The notes under the pieces are model-generated. The model searched no databases and was not told the DNA's origin. It saw only the letters and a list, made by a program, of their open reading frames with translations. Positions 28,080 through 36,279 of a DNA stretch of 64,000 nt are shown here, piece by piece; position 1 is the first letter of the stretch; the number at the start of each line of letters is the position of its first letter. Position numbers and translations under genes: made by a program. Source of the stretch: Chitinophaga nivalis (GTDB lineage: Bacteria > Bacteroidota > Bacteroidia > Chitinophagales > Chitinophagaceae); assembly GCF_025989125.1 (NCBI RefSeq), contig NZ_JAPDNR010000001.1, positions 3,888,301 to 3,952,300 on the forward strand, read 5' to 3'.

Positions 28080-29480
28080 ATGAGAAAGAGAAATATTGCT
28101 ATCATATTATTAAGTGCACTTGCTTTAGGCAGCGGGTGTAAGAAATTTCTGGATGTAAATGATGATCCCAACAATCCGCTGGAAGTATCGGAGAAGCTGA
28201 TCCTGCCGCCGGTGGAGGTAACCATAGGTACGCAGGTAGTGGGTGGTTTCAATGGTTCCAGTGCTGCTTACTGGATGCAGCAGTTGTCGCAGAATCAGCC
28301 GGCGCCTGATATGGAGTCCTACCGGATCTTATCTTCTGATGTAGATAATACCTGGACGTTTTACATTTATCCGAATATACTGGCGAATCTGCAGAAGATG
28401 ATAAACCAGGCTACTGCCGCGAAGCATTATGAATATGCGGCTATCGGTAAAACGTTGTATGCCTTCAACCTGGCCATCGCTACGGATATCTGGAACAATG
28501 TACCCTACACTGATGCGTTGAAAGTGCCTGCTATCATGCGGCCTAAGTACGACAGTCAGGAGTCGGTATATATTAACCTGCAGGGGATGCTGGATAGTGC
28601 ATTGTATTTTGCTTCGCAGCCTGCCAGTAAAATAGCGCCGGGTGGAGATGATTATATTTATCAGGGAGATATGGATAAGTGGAAGAAGTTTATCTATATG
28701 CTGAAAGCCCGTTTTTATCTGCGCCTGACCAAGGCGCCGGGCCGTACGGCTGCTTTGCAGGCAGATAGTGCGCTGACGGCACTGGCCAAAGGTTTTGTGG
28801 GCAATGAAGACAATGCCGTGATGCCTTATCCGGGCACGGCGCAGGCGGAAAGCCCCTGGTATCAGAATACGTTGCCGGGTGCCGGTGGCGTGGTGATGTC
28901 GAAGACATTCATCGATTTCCTGAAAAACAATAATGATCCCCGCCTGCCGGTGATTGCCACCAAAGACGCCAGTGGCGGCTATAGCGGCCGGGTACCGGGC
29001 GCCAATACCATTCCCAATCCGAATGTATTGTCGAAGCTGAATACCTTCTACGGTGGCGCTGCTTCGCCTTTGTTCCTGGCTACCTACAGCGAAGCGCTGT
29101 TCATTAAAGCAGAAGCAACGCTGATTAAACAAGGGGTACCAGCTGCCGTGCCGGTGTTTGCCGCTGCGGTCAATTCCCATATGTCGTTATTGAAAGTAGA
29201 TGGCACGGCTGCAGCAGCCTATATAGCTGCCCGGGTGCCGATGACGGCTGCCAATGCATTGGAACAGATCATTTATGAAAAGTATGTGGCTGGTTTTCTG
29301 TCTATCGAAACGTATAACGACTGGCGTCGTACCGGCTATCCGAAGTTACAGCTGGTACAGAATGCCTACGTGAATTATATTCCGAGAAGGTGGCCTTATC
29401 CGTCTAATGAAATACTGGCTAATCCGCAACCCGGACAGAATGCCAGTACCGCAGACCGCGTATGGTGGGATACGAAATAA
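28080..29480 (+). CDS. SusD-like_2 type nutrient-binding outer-membrane lipoprotein
   Basis: A 466-residue lipoprotein with lipobox ALGSG|C (cysteine 20) followed by KKFLDVNDDPNNP. The layout matches the SusD-like_2 (PF12771) branch: AYWMQQLSQNQ, YPNILANLQKMINQA, DIWNNVPYTDALK and a C-terminal YNDWRRTGYPKLQ with IPRRWPYPSNE. This branch pairs with SusC proteins lacking the STN domain, and often serves peptide- or small-molecule-type uptake as well as glycans. The gene is 21 bases downstream of its SusC and ends at a strong hairpin (29505-29534). Confidence 0.9.
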   Translation: MRKRNIAIILLSALALGSGCKKFLDVNDDPNNPLEVSEKLILPPVEVTIGTQVVGGFNGSSAAYWMQQLSQNQPAPDMESYRILSSDVDNTWTFYIYPNILANLQKMINQATAAKHYEYAAIGKTLYAFNLAIATDIWNNVPYTDALKVPAIMRPKYDSQESVYINLQGMLDSALYFASQPASKIAPGGDDYIYQGDMDKWKKFIYMLKARFYLRLTKAPGRTAALQADSALTALAKGFVGNEDNAVMPYPGTAQAESPWYQNTLPGAGGVVMSKTFIDFLKNNNDPRLPVIATKDASGGYSGRVPGANTIPNPNVLSKLNTFYGGAASPLFLATYSEALFIKAEATLIKQGVPAAVPVFAAAVNSHMSLLKVDGTAAAAYIAARVPMTAANALEQIIYEKYVAGFLSIETYNDWRRTGYPKLQLVQNAYVNYIPRRWPYPSNEILANPQPGQNASTADRVWWDTK

Positions 29481-29504
29481 ATGCCCGAATGACGATGATA
29501 AATG

Positions 29505-29534
29505 ACGGCCGCCTCTTTCCAAAGGGGCGGCCGT
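29505..29534 (+). terminator. Strong G+C-rich hairpin between convergent genes
   Basis: ACGGCCGCCTCTTT (29505-29518) pairs with AAAGGGGCGGCCGT (29521-29534), with a single G-T pair. In practice the tip opens to a small loop. It lies 24 bases after the SusD stop and 10 bases beyond the end of the reverse-strand gene at 29545-29775. It has little T-tract, but could terminate transcription in both directions. Confidence 0.7.
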
Positions 29535-29544
29535 TTGCTGTGGG

Positions 29545-29775
29545 CTATTCTGCCGGATTTTCGTTGTTGAGATAGGTTTCTATCACCAGGCCGATCGCCG
29601 CATTTTCGGGTGTTTCATCATCTTTGCCTTCTTCAAACCAGTGGCTGGCGCCTTCATTATCTTCTTTCAGCTGCAGGTGTAATACCTTTTCCGGCAGGTG
29701 CACAGAGAACAAATGACTGGAACGTCTTTCCACAGTGACGTTGTCATGATGCAGTTTGATATGAAATTTGCCCAT
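29545..29775 (-). CDS. Small conserved-looking acidic protein of unknown function
   Basis: A 76-residue protein starting MGKFHIKLHHDNVTVE and ending in an acidic tail (TYLNNENPAE). I take ATG 29775; the frame stays open a few codons further to 29802 but MGKF is the natural start. It has no signal peptide, membrane segment or cysteine, and contains a histidine-rich start and a charged middle (EDNEGASHWFEEGKDDETPEN). It converges on the SusD gene, sharing the hairpin at 29505-29534, and diverges from the M1-peptidase gene. I do not recognise a family. Coding is supported by clean start/stop placement and a sensible composition rather than by motifs. Confidence 0.65.
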   Translation of the reverse strand: MGKFHIKLHHDNVTVERRSSHLFSVHLPEKVLHLQLKEDNEGASHWFEEGKDDETPENAAIGLVIETYLNNENPAE

Positions 29776-29918
29776 GGGATAGTTTTTTGGAAGATGGCAC
29801 AACTATCAGGCCAGCAGGAGGAACAAAGCAGACCGTTCGGGAGGGAGAAAGCCGGTTTTATTTATATGAGCGGTAAGATCCGCCGGATGTGCCGCCCGCC
29901 CGTTTTAAATTCTTTTTC

Positions 29919-29926
29919 TACTTTTA
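29919..29926 (+). promoter_or_regulatory. Possible -7 element of the M1 peptidase gene
   Basis: TACTTTTA matches seven of eight positions of the Bacteroidota -7 consensus TAnnTTTG and lies 27 bases before the ATG at 29953. No clear TTTG is seen 19 bases upstream, so support is partial. Confidence 0.3.
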
Positions 29927-29952
29927 CTGCGGTTAACCAACACTTTTATAAG

Positions 29953-31833
29953 ATGATGAGTAAAATGTTATACAGCCTGGCGGGTCTGTTGGGACTGGCC
30001 ATCGTGACGCAGGCGCAGGAATTGTATACGCCGCGCCACATTAAGCAGGCGTATGTAAATAATACGAGAGACAAATCCGGGAAACCGGGTAAGCGTTACT
30101 GGCAGAACAAAGGCCGCTACCGGATTGAAATTACGGCGCAGCCGCCCACCAGAAGAATCAATGGTACCGCTACCATTTCCTATATCAACAACAGTCCGGA
30201 TACGTTGCGTGGCCTGGTGATACAGCTGATTTGCAACGTGCATAAAAATGAGGCGCCGCGGTCTGGTTTTGTAGATAAAAAATACCTCACATCCGGTGTT
30301 ACCGTAGATGCTTTCAGCGTGAATGGTACGGATCTGCAATATAACAACAACAGCGCTACCTCCACTGGCGTAAAGCTGCCAAAACCTTTGCTGTCCGGCG
30401 ATAGCGCGCAGCTGGTGTTCAACTGGCACTACGATATGTCTGAACAAAGCGGGCGGGAAGGGATGATTGACAGCACTACTTTTTTCCTTGCTTACTATTA
30501 TCCGCGTGTAGCCGTTTACGATGACTACAATGGCTGGGACAGAACAGAGCATACCGGCCGGGTAGAGTTCTATAATGATTTCAATGATTATGAAGTAGCC
30601 GTGAAAGTACCCGCCAACTATGTCGTATGGGGTACCGGCACCTTGCAGAATGCGTCCGAAGTATTGCAGCCGGCAGTAGCCACCCGGTTACAGCAGTCCT
30701 ATACTTCGGACGAAGTGATGCGCATCGCTTCGCCTGCGGAAACGCTGCAGGGGCTTGTTACGCGGCAGCAACCCTGGAACACCTGGCGGTTCAGCGCCGG
30801 TAATGTACCGGATGTAGCACTGGGACTTAGCAACCATTATGTATGGGATGCTGCCAGCGCGGTAACAGATAGCAGCACAGGCCGCCGTGCCAGCGTACAG
30901 GCAGCGTATAGTGAGTCGGCGCCCGACTTTAAGCATTCCGTTGGTTTTGGTAAATATGCACTCAACTGGTTTTCGCATCACTGGCCGGGGGTAGCGTATC
31001 CTTACCCTGTCATGACCGCTTTTCAGGGTGAGGCAGATATGGAGTATCCGATGATGGTGAATGATGGTTCTGTGGGAGATAACCTGGATTTTGCGCAGCT
31101 GTTGCAGGATCATGAGATGGTACATACGTATTTCCCTTTTTATATGGGCATCAATGAAAGCCGCTATGCCTTTATGGATGAAGGCTGGGCGACCACCTTT
31201 GAATACCTGATCAATATTGCAGAAAAGGGGCAGGCACATGCCGATGAGTTTTACCGGAAGTTCCGGGTACACAGGTATATCGCTGATCCTTCCACGGAGG
31301 AAGACCAGCCCATTATTTCCCTGTCTAATCAGGTGAGTGGAATGGGCTATGGCAGCAACTCCTACGGAAAGGCTTCGCTGGCGTATCTGGGGCTGAAAGA
31401 CCTGCTGGGCGATGCCCGGTTCAAGGCTTGTTTGCATACTTACATGGATACCTGGCATGGTAAACATCCTATTCCGTGGGATTTCTTTAACTCCTTTAAT
31501 GCCACGGCCGGACAAAACCTGGACTGGTACTGGCAGAACTGGTTTTTCACCAATAACTATATAGATCTGGCTATTGCCGGGGTGCAGCAGAAAGATAACA
31601 AGGCAACGGTTAAAATCAATAACAACGGTGGTTTTGCGATTCCTTTTGATGTGGTGGTGACGTATACGGATGGTACCAGTACCAAAACGCACTATACGCC
31701 GGTGATCTGGAAAACGCAGGCCCGTCAGGCCACAGTAACGGTGCCGGCTACCAAGCCGGTGGCCACGGTGAAGCTGGATGGCAATTTGTTTATGGATGCT
31801 ACCGCAGCAGATAATGAGTGGAAGAAGGGGTAG
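29953..31833 (+). CDS. Secreted M1-family (gluzincin) metallopeptidase
   Basis: A 626-residue zinc peptidase with signal peptide (cleavage after TQA, before QELYTP). The N-terminal half (about 40-250) is the beta-sandwich of M1 aminopeptidases. The active site is complete: H387-E-M-V-H391 and the third zinc ligand E410 in FMDEGWATTFEY, spacing HExxH-18-E. A-F-Q-G-E-A-D-M-E-Y stands where the GxMEN substrate motif lies, in diverged form. A C-terminal beta domain covers about 530-620. I use ATG 29953; the open frame extends to 29698 but would run through the promoter and the reverse-strand gene and would hide the signal peptide. It probably trims peptides in the periplasm or outside the cell. 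It is a single-gene unit ended by a strong terminator. Confidence 0.88.
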   Translation: MMSKMLYSLAGLLGLAIVTQAQELYTPRHIKQAYVNNTRDKSGKPGKRYWQNKGRYRIEITAQPPTRRINGTATISYINNSPDTLRGLVIQLICNVHKNEAPRSGFVDKKYLTSGVTVDAFSVNGTDLQYNNNSATSTGVKLPKPLLSGDSAQLVFNWHYDMSEQSGREGMIDSTTFFLAYYYPRVAVYDDYNGWDRTEHTGRVEFYNDFNDYEVAVKVPANYVVWGTGTLQNASEVLQPAVATRLQQSYTSDEVMRIASPAETLQGLVTRQQPWNTWRFSAGNVPDVALGLSNHYVWDAASAVTDSSTGRRASVQAAYSESAPDFKHSVGFGKYALNWFSHHWPGVAYPYPVMTAFQGEADMEYPMMVNDGSVGDNLDFAQLLQDHEMVHTYFPFYMGINESRYAFMDEGWATTFEYLINIAEKGQAHADEFYRKFRVHRYIADPSTEEDQPIISLSNQVSGMGYGSNSYGKASLAYLGLKDLLGDARFKACLHTYMDTWHGKHPIPWDFFNSFNATAGQNLDWYWQNWFFTNNYIDLAIAGVQQKDNKATVKINNNGGFAIPFDVVVTYTDGTSTKTHYTPVIWKTQARQATVTVPATKPVATVKLDGNLFMDATAADNEWKKG

Positions 31834-31860
31834 TCGTTATCTGTTTATATAAATAGTTCC

Positions 31861-31900
31861 GCAGGGCAGTTATCGCATGGATAGCTGCCCTGCTTTTTTT
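31861..31900 (+). terminator. Rho-independent terminator of the M1 peptidase gene
   Basis: GCAGGGCAG (31861-31869) pairs with CTGCCCTGC (31885-31893); the stem extends inward through TTATC/GGATAG with a G-T pair. Seven T residues follow at 31894-31900. It lies 28 bases after the peptidase stop and just before the end of the convergent DeoR gene. Confidence 0.9.
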
Positions 31901-31913
31901 GCGCGTAGTGTAG

Positions 31914-32699
31914 TTACAGGATCGTCAGGTTCTGGGCTTTATAAGGCTGTAACGCTGCATGATCTGCCGGTAATTCGGTGATGAGGTACTGGATATCCTG
32001 GAGGTCTGCAATTTTCATTTTCATGGAAGAATTCAGTTTCTCGGAGATGGCGAGGATGGCTACCTGGTCTGCCGCCTTGATCATGGCTTTTTTCACCTGG
32101 ATGGTTTCCCAGTCGGCATCAGTGAGGCCGTGTACCGGATCGATGGCGTTGGTACCGATGATACACAGGTCTGCCTTGATGTTGGACAGGTATTCGAATA
32201 CTTCGCCGCTTACAGTCATCTGGCTGTAGGCGGATATTTGTCCGCCGATCACGATGGTTTTGATCATGGGCTTGTCCAGCAGTTCCACGGCCGATAGTAC
32301 GTTGACTGTGATGAAGGTGGCGCGTAGGGTAGCGGGTATTTTTTTGATGAATTCCCGGATGGTCGTACCGCCGCCGATCAGTACGATCATATCGTCGCGG
32401 AGCAGTTGCAGGGTTTTTTCTGCAATCACCAGTTTGTTGTTCTGGGCATAGGTTTCTGATTCATGGCCGTAATGATAGGCAATGGACATCGCGCCACCTT
32501 TTATCTTCACCACTTTTCCTTCCTCTGCTAATTCATTGACATCCCGGCGGATGGTGTCTTCCGACACATTGATCAGGTTTACCAGTTCGCTGTAGGTGAT
32601 ACGGGTATGGATATTTACCTGTTTGATGATAAGCTCTTTTCTGGCTTTTTTAGTCAGGGAAACCGGGGGCACCTGATCTTGCGTATTCGTGCTGTCCAT
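31914..32699 (-). CDS. DeoR/GlpR-family sugar-phosphate-responsive repressor
   Basis: A 261-residue cytoplasmic regulator. The winged helix-turn-helix lies at about 17-75 (TRITYSELVNLINVSEDTIRRDVNELAEEGKVVKI, read across positions 33-67). The DeoR C-terminal sensor domain lies at about 90-250 with IGGGTTIREF, IGGQISAYSQMTVSG and CIIGTNAIDP. DeoR proteins bind phosphorylated sugars and release their operators. The gene is divergent from the SusC-to-dipeptidase unit beginning at 33067, which ends in a PfkB kinase able to make a sugar phosphate, so it probably controls that unit and itself. Palindromes at both promoters (32793-32806, 32960-32992) are candidate operators. Family is firm; the inducer is unknown. 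Confidence 0.92.
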   Translation of the reverse strand: MDSTNTQDQVPPVSLTKKARKELIIKQVNIHTRITYSELVNLINVSEDTIRRDVNELAEEGKVVKIKGGAMSIAYHYGHESETYAQNNKLVIAEKTLQLLRDDMIVLIGGGTTIREFIKKIPATLRATFITVNVLSAVELLDKPMIKTIVIGGQISAYSQMTVSGEVFEYLSNIKADLCIIGTNAIDPVHGLTDADWETIQVKKAMIKAADQVAILAISEKLNSSMKMKIADLQDIQYLITELPADHAALQPYKAQNLTIL

Positions 32700-32792
32700 A
32701 GCGTCTGTAGATTCTATATAGTGATGTTAGGTAAAAATTGGAGAATATGCAAAAAAGCTATCGAGCTACTGACACATTCCCGGGTGACAGTG

Positions 32793-32817
32793 GGTTAATG
32801 TTAACCGGGCAAAAATA
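32793..32817 (-). promoter_or_regulatory. DeoR gene promoter (-7 box) with palindromic operator at the start site
   Basis: On the reverse strand TATTTTTG (32817-32810) matches the -7 consensus TAnnTTTG exactly. The predicted start, near 32803, falls inside GGTTAA-TG-TTAACC (32793-32806), a perfect 6+6 palindrome. Its position suits autorepression by the DeoR protein. No good -33 TTTG is seen. Confidence 0.5.
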
Positions 32818-32959
32818 GGTTTTCGGTTACAATTTTGCACTTTTAGCAATATAAATAATTTTTTTGCGATAATTTAAATAGCTGCTTAAAAGTATAAATT
32901 CTTATTTATCAACCCATTGATACTGACTGATAGCCCCTTTGGAGAAAAAATACGCACTA

Positions 32960-32992
32960 TTTGCAATTTTTTACTGCAAAAAATTTGCAATT
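32960..32992 (+). repeat. Paired TTTGCAATT repeats, candidate DeoR operator
   Basis: The nine-base word TTTGCAATT occurs at 32960-32968 and again at 32984-32992, 24 bases apart; its core TTGCAA is self-complementary. A related ACTGCAAAA lies between. The second copy covers the -33 element of the SusC promoter, a good place for a repressor. Confidence 0.5.
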
Positions 32993-33014
32993 GTAAATGA
33001 AATGCCTACTTTTA
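32984..33014 (+). promoter_or_regulatory. Promoter of the SusC-to-dipeptidase operon
   Basis: TTTG (32984-32987), a 19-base spacer and TACTTTTA (33007-33014) fit the Bacteroidota consensus TTTG-N19-TAnnTTTG with only the last base different. The start would lie near 33020, giving a leader of about 47 bases before ATG 33067. The 367-base gap 32700-33066 otherwise holds the divergent DeoR promoter and A+T-rich sequence without a gene. Confidence 0.65.
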
Positions 33015-33066
33015 GATCGTGTTCCACTAATAATTATTGAACTATTCAATCAACCAAACCACTGTG

Positions 33067-36000
33067 ATGAAAACTAGCAAACACGTGGCTGGCTTCCTGA
33101 AAATAATACTGTCGCTCTCCGGCCTGCTGTTTTCTTTGGGAAGTTCCGCTCAGACCACTGCCAACAATCCGTTGCAAATTTCCGGCACGGTGACCAGCGC
33201 CGCCGACGGCCAGAAAATTATCGGAGCCTCCGTTTCGCTCGTCGCTGCCAAAGGCGTCGGCGCCATGACAGATCCGGAAGGTAAGTTTGTCATAAAAATT
33301 CCTGCAGCCAACCAGGCTAACGTAGAACTGCTGGTCAGTTTTATGGGCTTTGAAAAGAAACAAGTGAAAGTAAATCCAGGCCAGACGCTCGTCAATGTTC
33401 AATTGGAAGTGAGCTCAAAAGCCCTCGGAGAACTGGTGGTAACTGCCCTCGGTATTAAAAAAGAGAAAAAAGCACTGGCCTATGCCGTTACGGAAGTAAG
33501 AGGCAGCGACTTTACCCAGGCTCGTGAAATCAATATAGCAGATGGTCTTACCGGTAAAGTAGCCGGTGTGAATGCCTCCAGTACTGCCGGTGGCCCGGGT
33601 AGCTCCAGCCGCGTTATTATCCGCGGTAACGGTTCCCTGAATGGCGATAACCAGCCGCTGTACGTGGTAAACGGTATGCCCATCGACAACACCACCCAAA
33701 GCTCCGTAGCCAGCGGCAACGGCGCCATTGGTCTGAACAGCGACCGGGGTGATGGTATCGCAGGTATCAACCCGGATGACATTGAAAGCCTCACCGTACT
33801 GAAAGGCGGCCCTGCTGCCGCTTTGTACGGCGCCCGCGCTTCCAATGGCGTTATCCTCATCACTACCAAAAAAGGCGTGAAACAAAAAGGTATCGGGGTA
33901 GATTATAACTCCACCTTCACCGTGGAAACTCCCGCTATCATTCCTGACTGGCAATACGAATACGGCTCCGGACAGAACGGACAAAAACCACTGTCACAGG
34001 CAGACGCGATCAACGCCGGCCGCCTTTCCTGGGGTGCTAAAATGGATGGCAGCAATGTGATCCAGTTCGATGGCGTAAGCCGTCCGTATGAGGCACAGAA
34101 AAGAAATATCAAGAACTTCTATAACACCGGTACCACCTTTACCAACACGGTTGCAGTATCTGGTGGTAATGACATGGCTACCTACCGGGTATCCCTGTCA
34201 GACATGAACAATCATGGCCTGGTACCCAATCAGCATCTCAACAAAAAAATCGGGGCAGTAAGCCTGGCTGTGAATCCGGCTAAAAACCTGAGCATCGAAG
34301 CCTACGCCCAGTATAATATTGAGAAGGCGCAGAACAGAAGTGGTGTATCTGATGCTCCCGGTAACGTAAACTGGGGTACCTATATGCTGGGTAACTCCAT
34401 AGACATCCGTAGCCTGGATCCAGGTTATGATGCTGATGGCAAGGAAATTAACTGGAACCCTTCCGGCTTTGCGAGCAACCCGTTTTTTGTGATCAACAAA
34501 TTCCGGAATAACGACGATCGTAAACGCTTTATCGGTAACCTCAGTGTGAAATACAACCTGCTGCCCAACCTGTTTGTACGCGGCCGGGTGAACCACGATT
34601 ACATTAACCTGAACTATACAGGTATTGTACCTACCGGTACCGCCTATGCGCCGAAAGGATTTTATCAGCAGTACAGCACTGCCAGCACAGAAACCAACGG
34701 TGAGTTAACCGTGAACTATCAGGGTAAATTAACCCGCGACCTGGGTATCACTGCGATGGCGGGTGGTAACCAGCGGAAGTCGATCTCCGATGCGGTGAAC
34801 CTGAACGGTACCGACTTTTTTGCACCAGGATTTTATGATCCTTCCAATGTGGTAAGTTTAAGTACGACCAATGTAAACCTGCGTCAGGCTACCAACTCTC
34901 TGTTTGGTTCCGTGGATCTGTCTTTCAAAGACATGTTGTACCTGACTGTTACCGGCCGTAACGACTGGTTCTCTACACTGGCTCCGAAAAACAACAACAT
35001 CTTCTATCCGTCTGTAGGCGCCAGCTTCCTGTTATCAGAAGCGGTGAAAATGCCGGACTTTATCAACTTTGCCAAAGTAAGAACTTCCTGGGCACAGGTA
35101 GGTGGCGCTACACCGCAACCTTATGGCCTGTACCAGAGCTATACCATTTTATCCGGTGGCGGTCACCTGGGACAACCCCTGCAAACACCTACGCAGATTC
35201 CTTCCCAATCCGGCATCGGTGGCTCCGGCTTATTGCAGGCGCCTAATCCGGACCTGAAACCGTTGCTGTCGACTACCCTGGAAGCAGGTATCGAAGCACG
35301 TTTCCTGAACAACCGCTTATCTGCAGACATCACATTCTACAGCCGTAAAACCACCAACGATATCATGCAGGCAGCGATTTCTCCTGCTTCCGGATATAAC
35401 TACGCACTGCTCAACGTAGGTGAAATGAGCAACAAAGGGATTGAAGTATTGTTAACCGGCAACCCGGTGAAAAAGAAAGACTTCTCCTGGGATGTGAGCT
35501 ATAACATGGCCTACAATAAAAATGAAGTACTGAGCCTGGCAGAAGGTATCAGCGGCTTACAGCTCGACGTGAGCGTAAACAGCTACGCCTATATCTATGC
35601 GGAGAAAGGTAAACCCTACAGCACCATCAAAGGTTTTAAAGTGAAGAAAGATGCAGCGGGTAATACCATCTACGATAAAGCCACCGGCTACGAAGTAAAA
35701 TCAGAACTCACCGATCTGGGAACAGGTGTATCTCCTTTCTCTGCCGGTATCACCAACAATTTCCGTTACAAACAATTCAACCTGAGCTTCCTGATAGATG
35801 GTAAGTTCGGCGGACATGTATATTCTGCTACCAACCTGTATGCGACCCGTTTCGGTTTGTCTAAGATCACGTTGCCAGGCAGGGAAGATGGCCTCACAGT
35901 AAATGGTGTGGATACAGACGGAAAACCATTCTCCAGAACCTTTACCTATGGTAAAGACCTGCAGGGCTACTATGACAACTACAAAAATCTCTCTGAGAAA

Positions 36001-36255
36001 TTTGTATACGATGCGAGCTTCATTAAACTGAGACAGGTAGTACTGACGTACAACCTACCTGTGAAAGCCTTTGCCTTCACCAAACTGCAGGCGATGTCCG
36101 TATCACTGGTAGCCAGAAATCTGCTGATCCTGTATAAGAACGCTCCGAACATCGATCCGGAATCTACTTTCAGCAATTCAAATGCACAGGGTTTTGAAAT
36201 GTTTGGCGTACCACGTACCCGGAGTTATGGTGTTAACCTGATGGTAAAACTTTAG
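33067..36255 (+). CDS. SusC-type TonB-dependent transporter without STN domain
   Basis: A 1062-residue outer-membrane transporter; I choose ATG 33067 (MKTSKHVAGFL), which begins a good signal peptide ending at GSSAQ, over an upstream TTG at 33037. A carboxypeptidase-D-like domain lies at about 38-115 (GQKIIGASVSLV, DPEGKFVIKIP). The plug spans about 120-275 (TALGIKKEKKALAYAVTEV, GLTGKVAGV, PLYVVNGMPIDN), followed by the barrel ending VNLMVKL. It lacks an STN domain, consistent with control by the divergent DeoR repressor rather than by sigma/FecR. It pairs with the SusD gene 24 bases downstream, and with a GH20 hexosaminidase probably imports N-acetylhexosamine-containing material. Confidence 0.92.
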   Translation: MKTSKHVAGFLKIILSLSGLLFSLGSSAQTTANNPLQISGTVTSAADGQKIIGASVSLVAAKGVGAMTDPEGKFVIKIPAANQANVELLVSFMGFEKKQVKVNPGQTLVNVQLEVSSKALGELVVTALGIKKEKKALAYAVTEVRGSDFTQAREINIADGLTGKVAGVNASSTAGGPGSSSRVIIRGNGSLNGDNQPLYVVNGMPIDNTTQSSVASGNGAIGLNSDRGDGIAGINPDDIESLTVLKGGPAAALYGARASNGVILITTKKGVKQKGIGVDYNSTFTVETPAIIPDWQYEYGSGQNGQKPLSQADAINAGRLSWGAKMDGSNVIQFDGVSRPYEAQKRNIKNFYNTGTTFTNTVAVSGGNDMATYRVSLSDMNNHGLVPNQHLNKKIGAVSLAVNPAKNLSIEAYAQYNIEKAQNRSGVSDAPGNVNWGTYMLGNSIDIRSLDPGYDADGKEINWNPSGFASNPFFVINKFRNNDDRKRFIGNLSVKYNLLPNLFVRGRVNHDYINLNYTGIVPTGTAYAPKGFYQQYSTASTETNGELTVNYQGKLTRDLGITAMAGGNQRKSISDAVNLNGTDFFAPGFYDPSNVVSLSTTNVNLRQATNSLFGSVDLSFKDMLYLTVTGRNDWFSTLAPKNNNIFYPSVGASFLLSEAVKMPDFINFAKVRTSWAQVGGATPQPYGLYQSYTILSGGGHLGQPLQTPTQIPSQSGIGGSGLLQAPNPDLKPLLSTTLEAGIEARFLNNRLSADITFYSRKTTNDIMQAAISPASGYNYALLNVGEMSNKGIEVLLTGNPVKKKDFSWDVSYNMAYNKNEVLSLAEGISGLQLDVSVNSYAYIYAEKGKPYSTIKGFKVKKDAAGNTIYDKATGYEVKSELTDLGTGVSPFSAGITNNFRYKQFNLSFLIDGKFGGHVYSATNLYATRFGLSKITLPGREDGLTVNGVDTDGKPFSRTFTYGKDLQGYYDNYKNLSEKFVYDASFIKLRQVVLTYNLPVKAFAFTKLQAMSVSLVARNLLILYKNAPNIDPESTFSNSNAQGFEMFGVPRTRSYGVNLMVKL

Positions 36256-36279
36256 TTCATTTTTTTAAATAGTCAATAC

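Noticed and set aside
29698..29952. Longer N-terminus for the M1 peptidase
   Set aside because: It overlaps the reverse-strand small gene and hides a good signal peptide beginning at 29953.
32960..32992. CRISPR-like spacing of the TTTGCAATT words
   Set aside because: Only two copies of nine bases with a short gap; no further repeats or cas genes. It fits an operator better. No CRISPR array was seen anywhere in the window.
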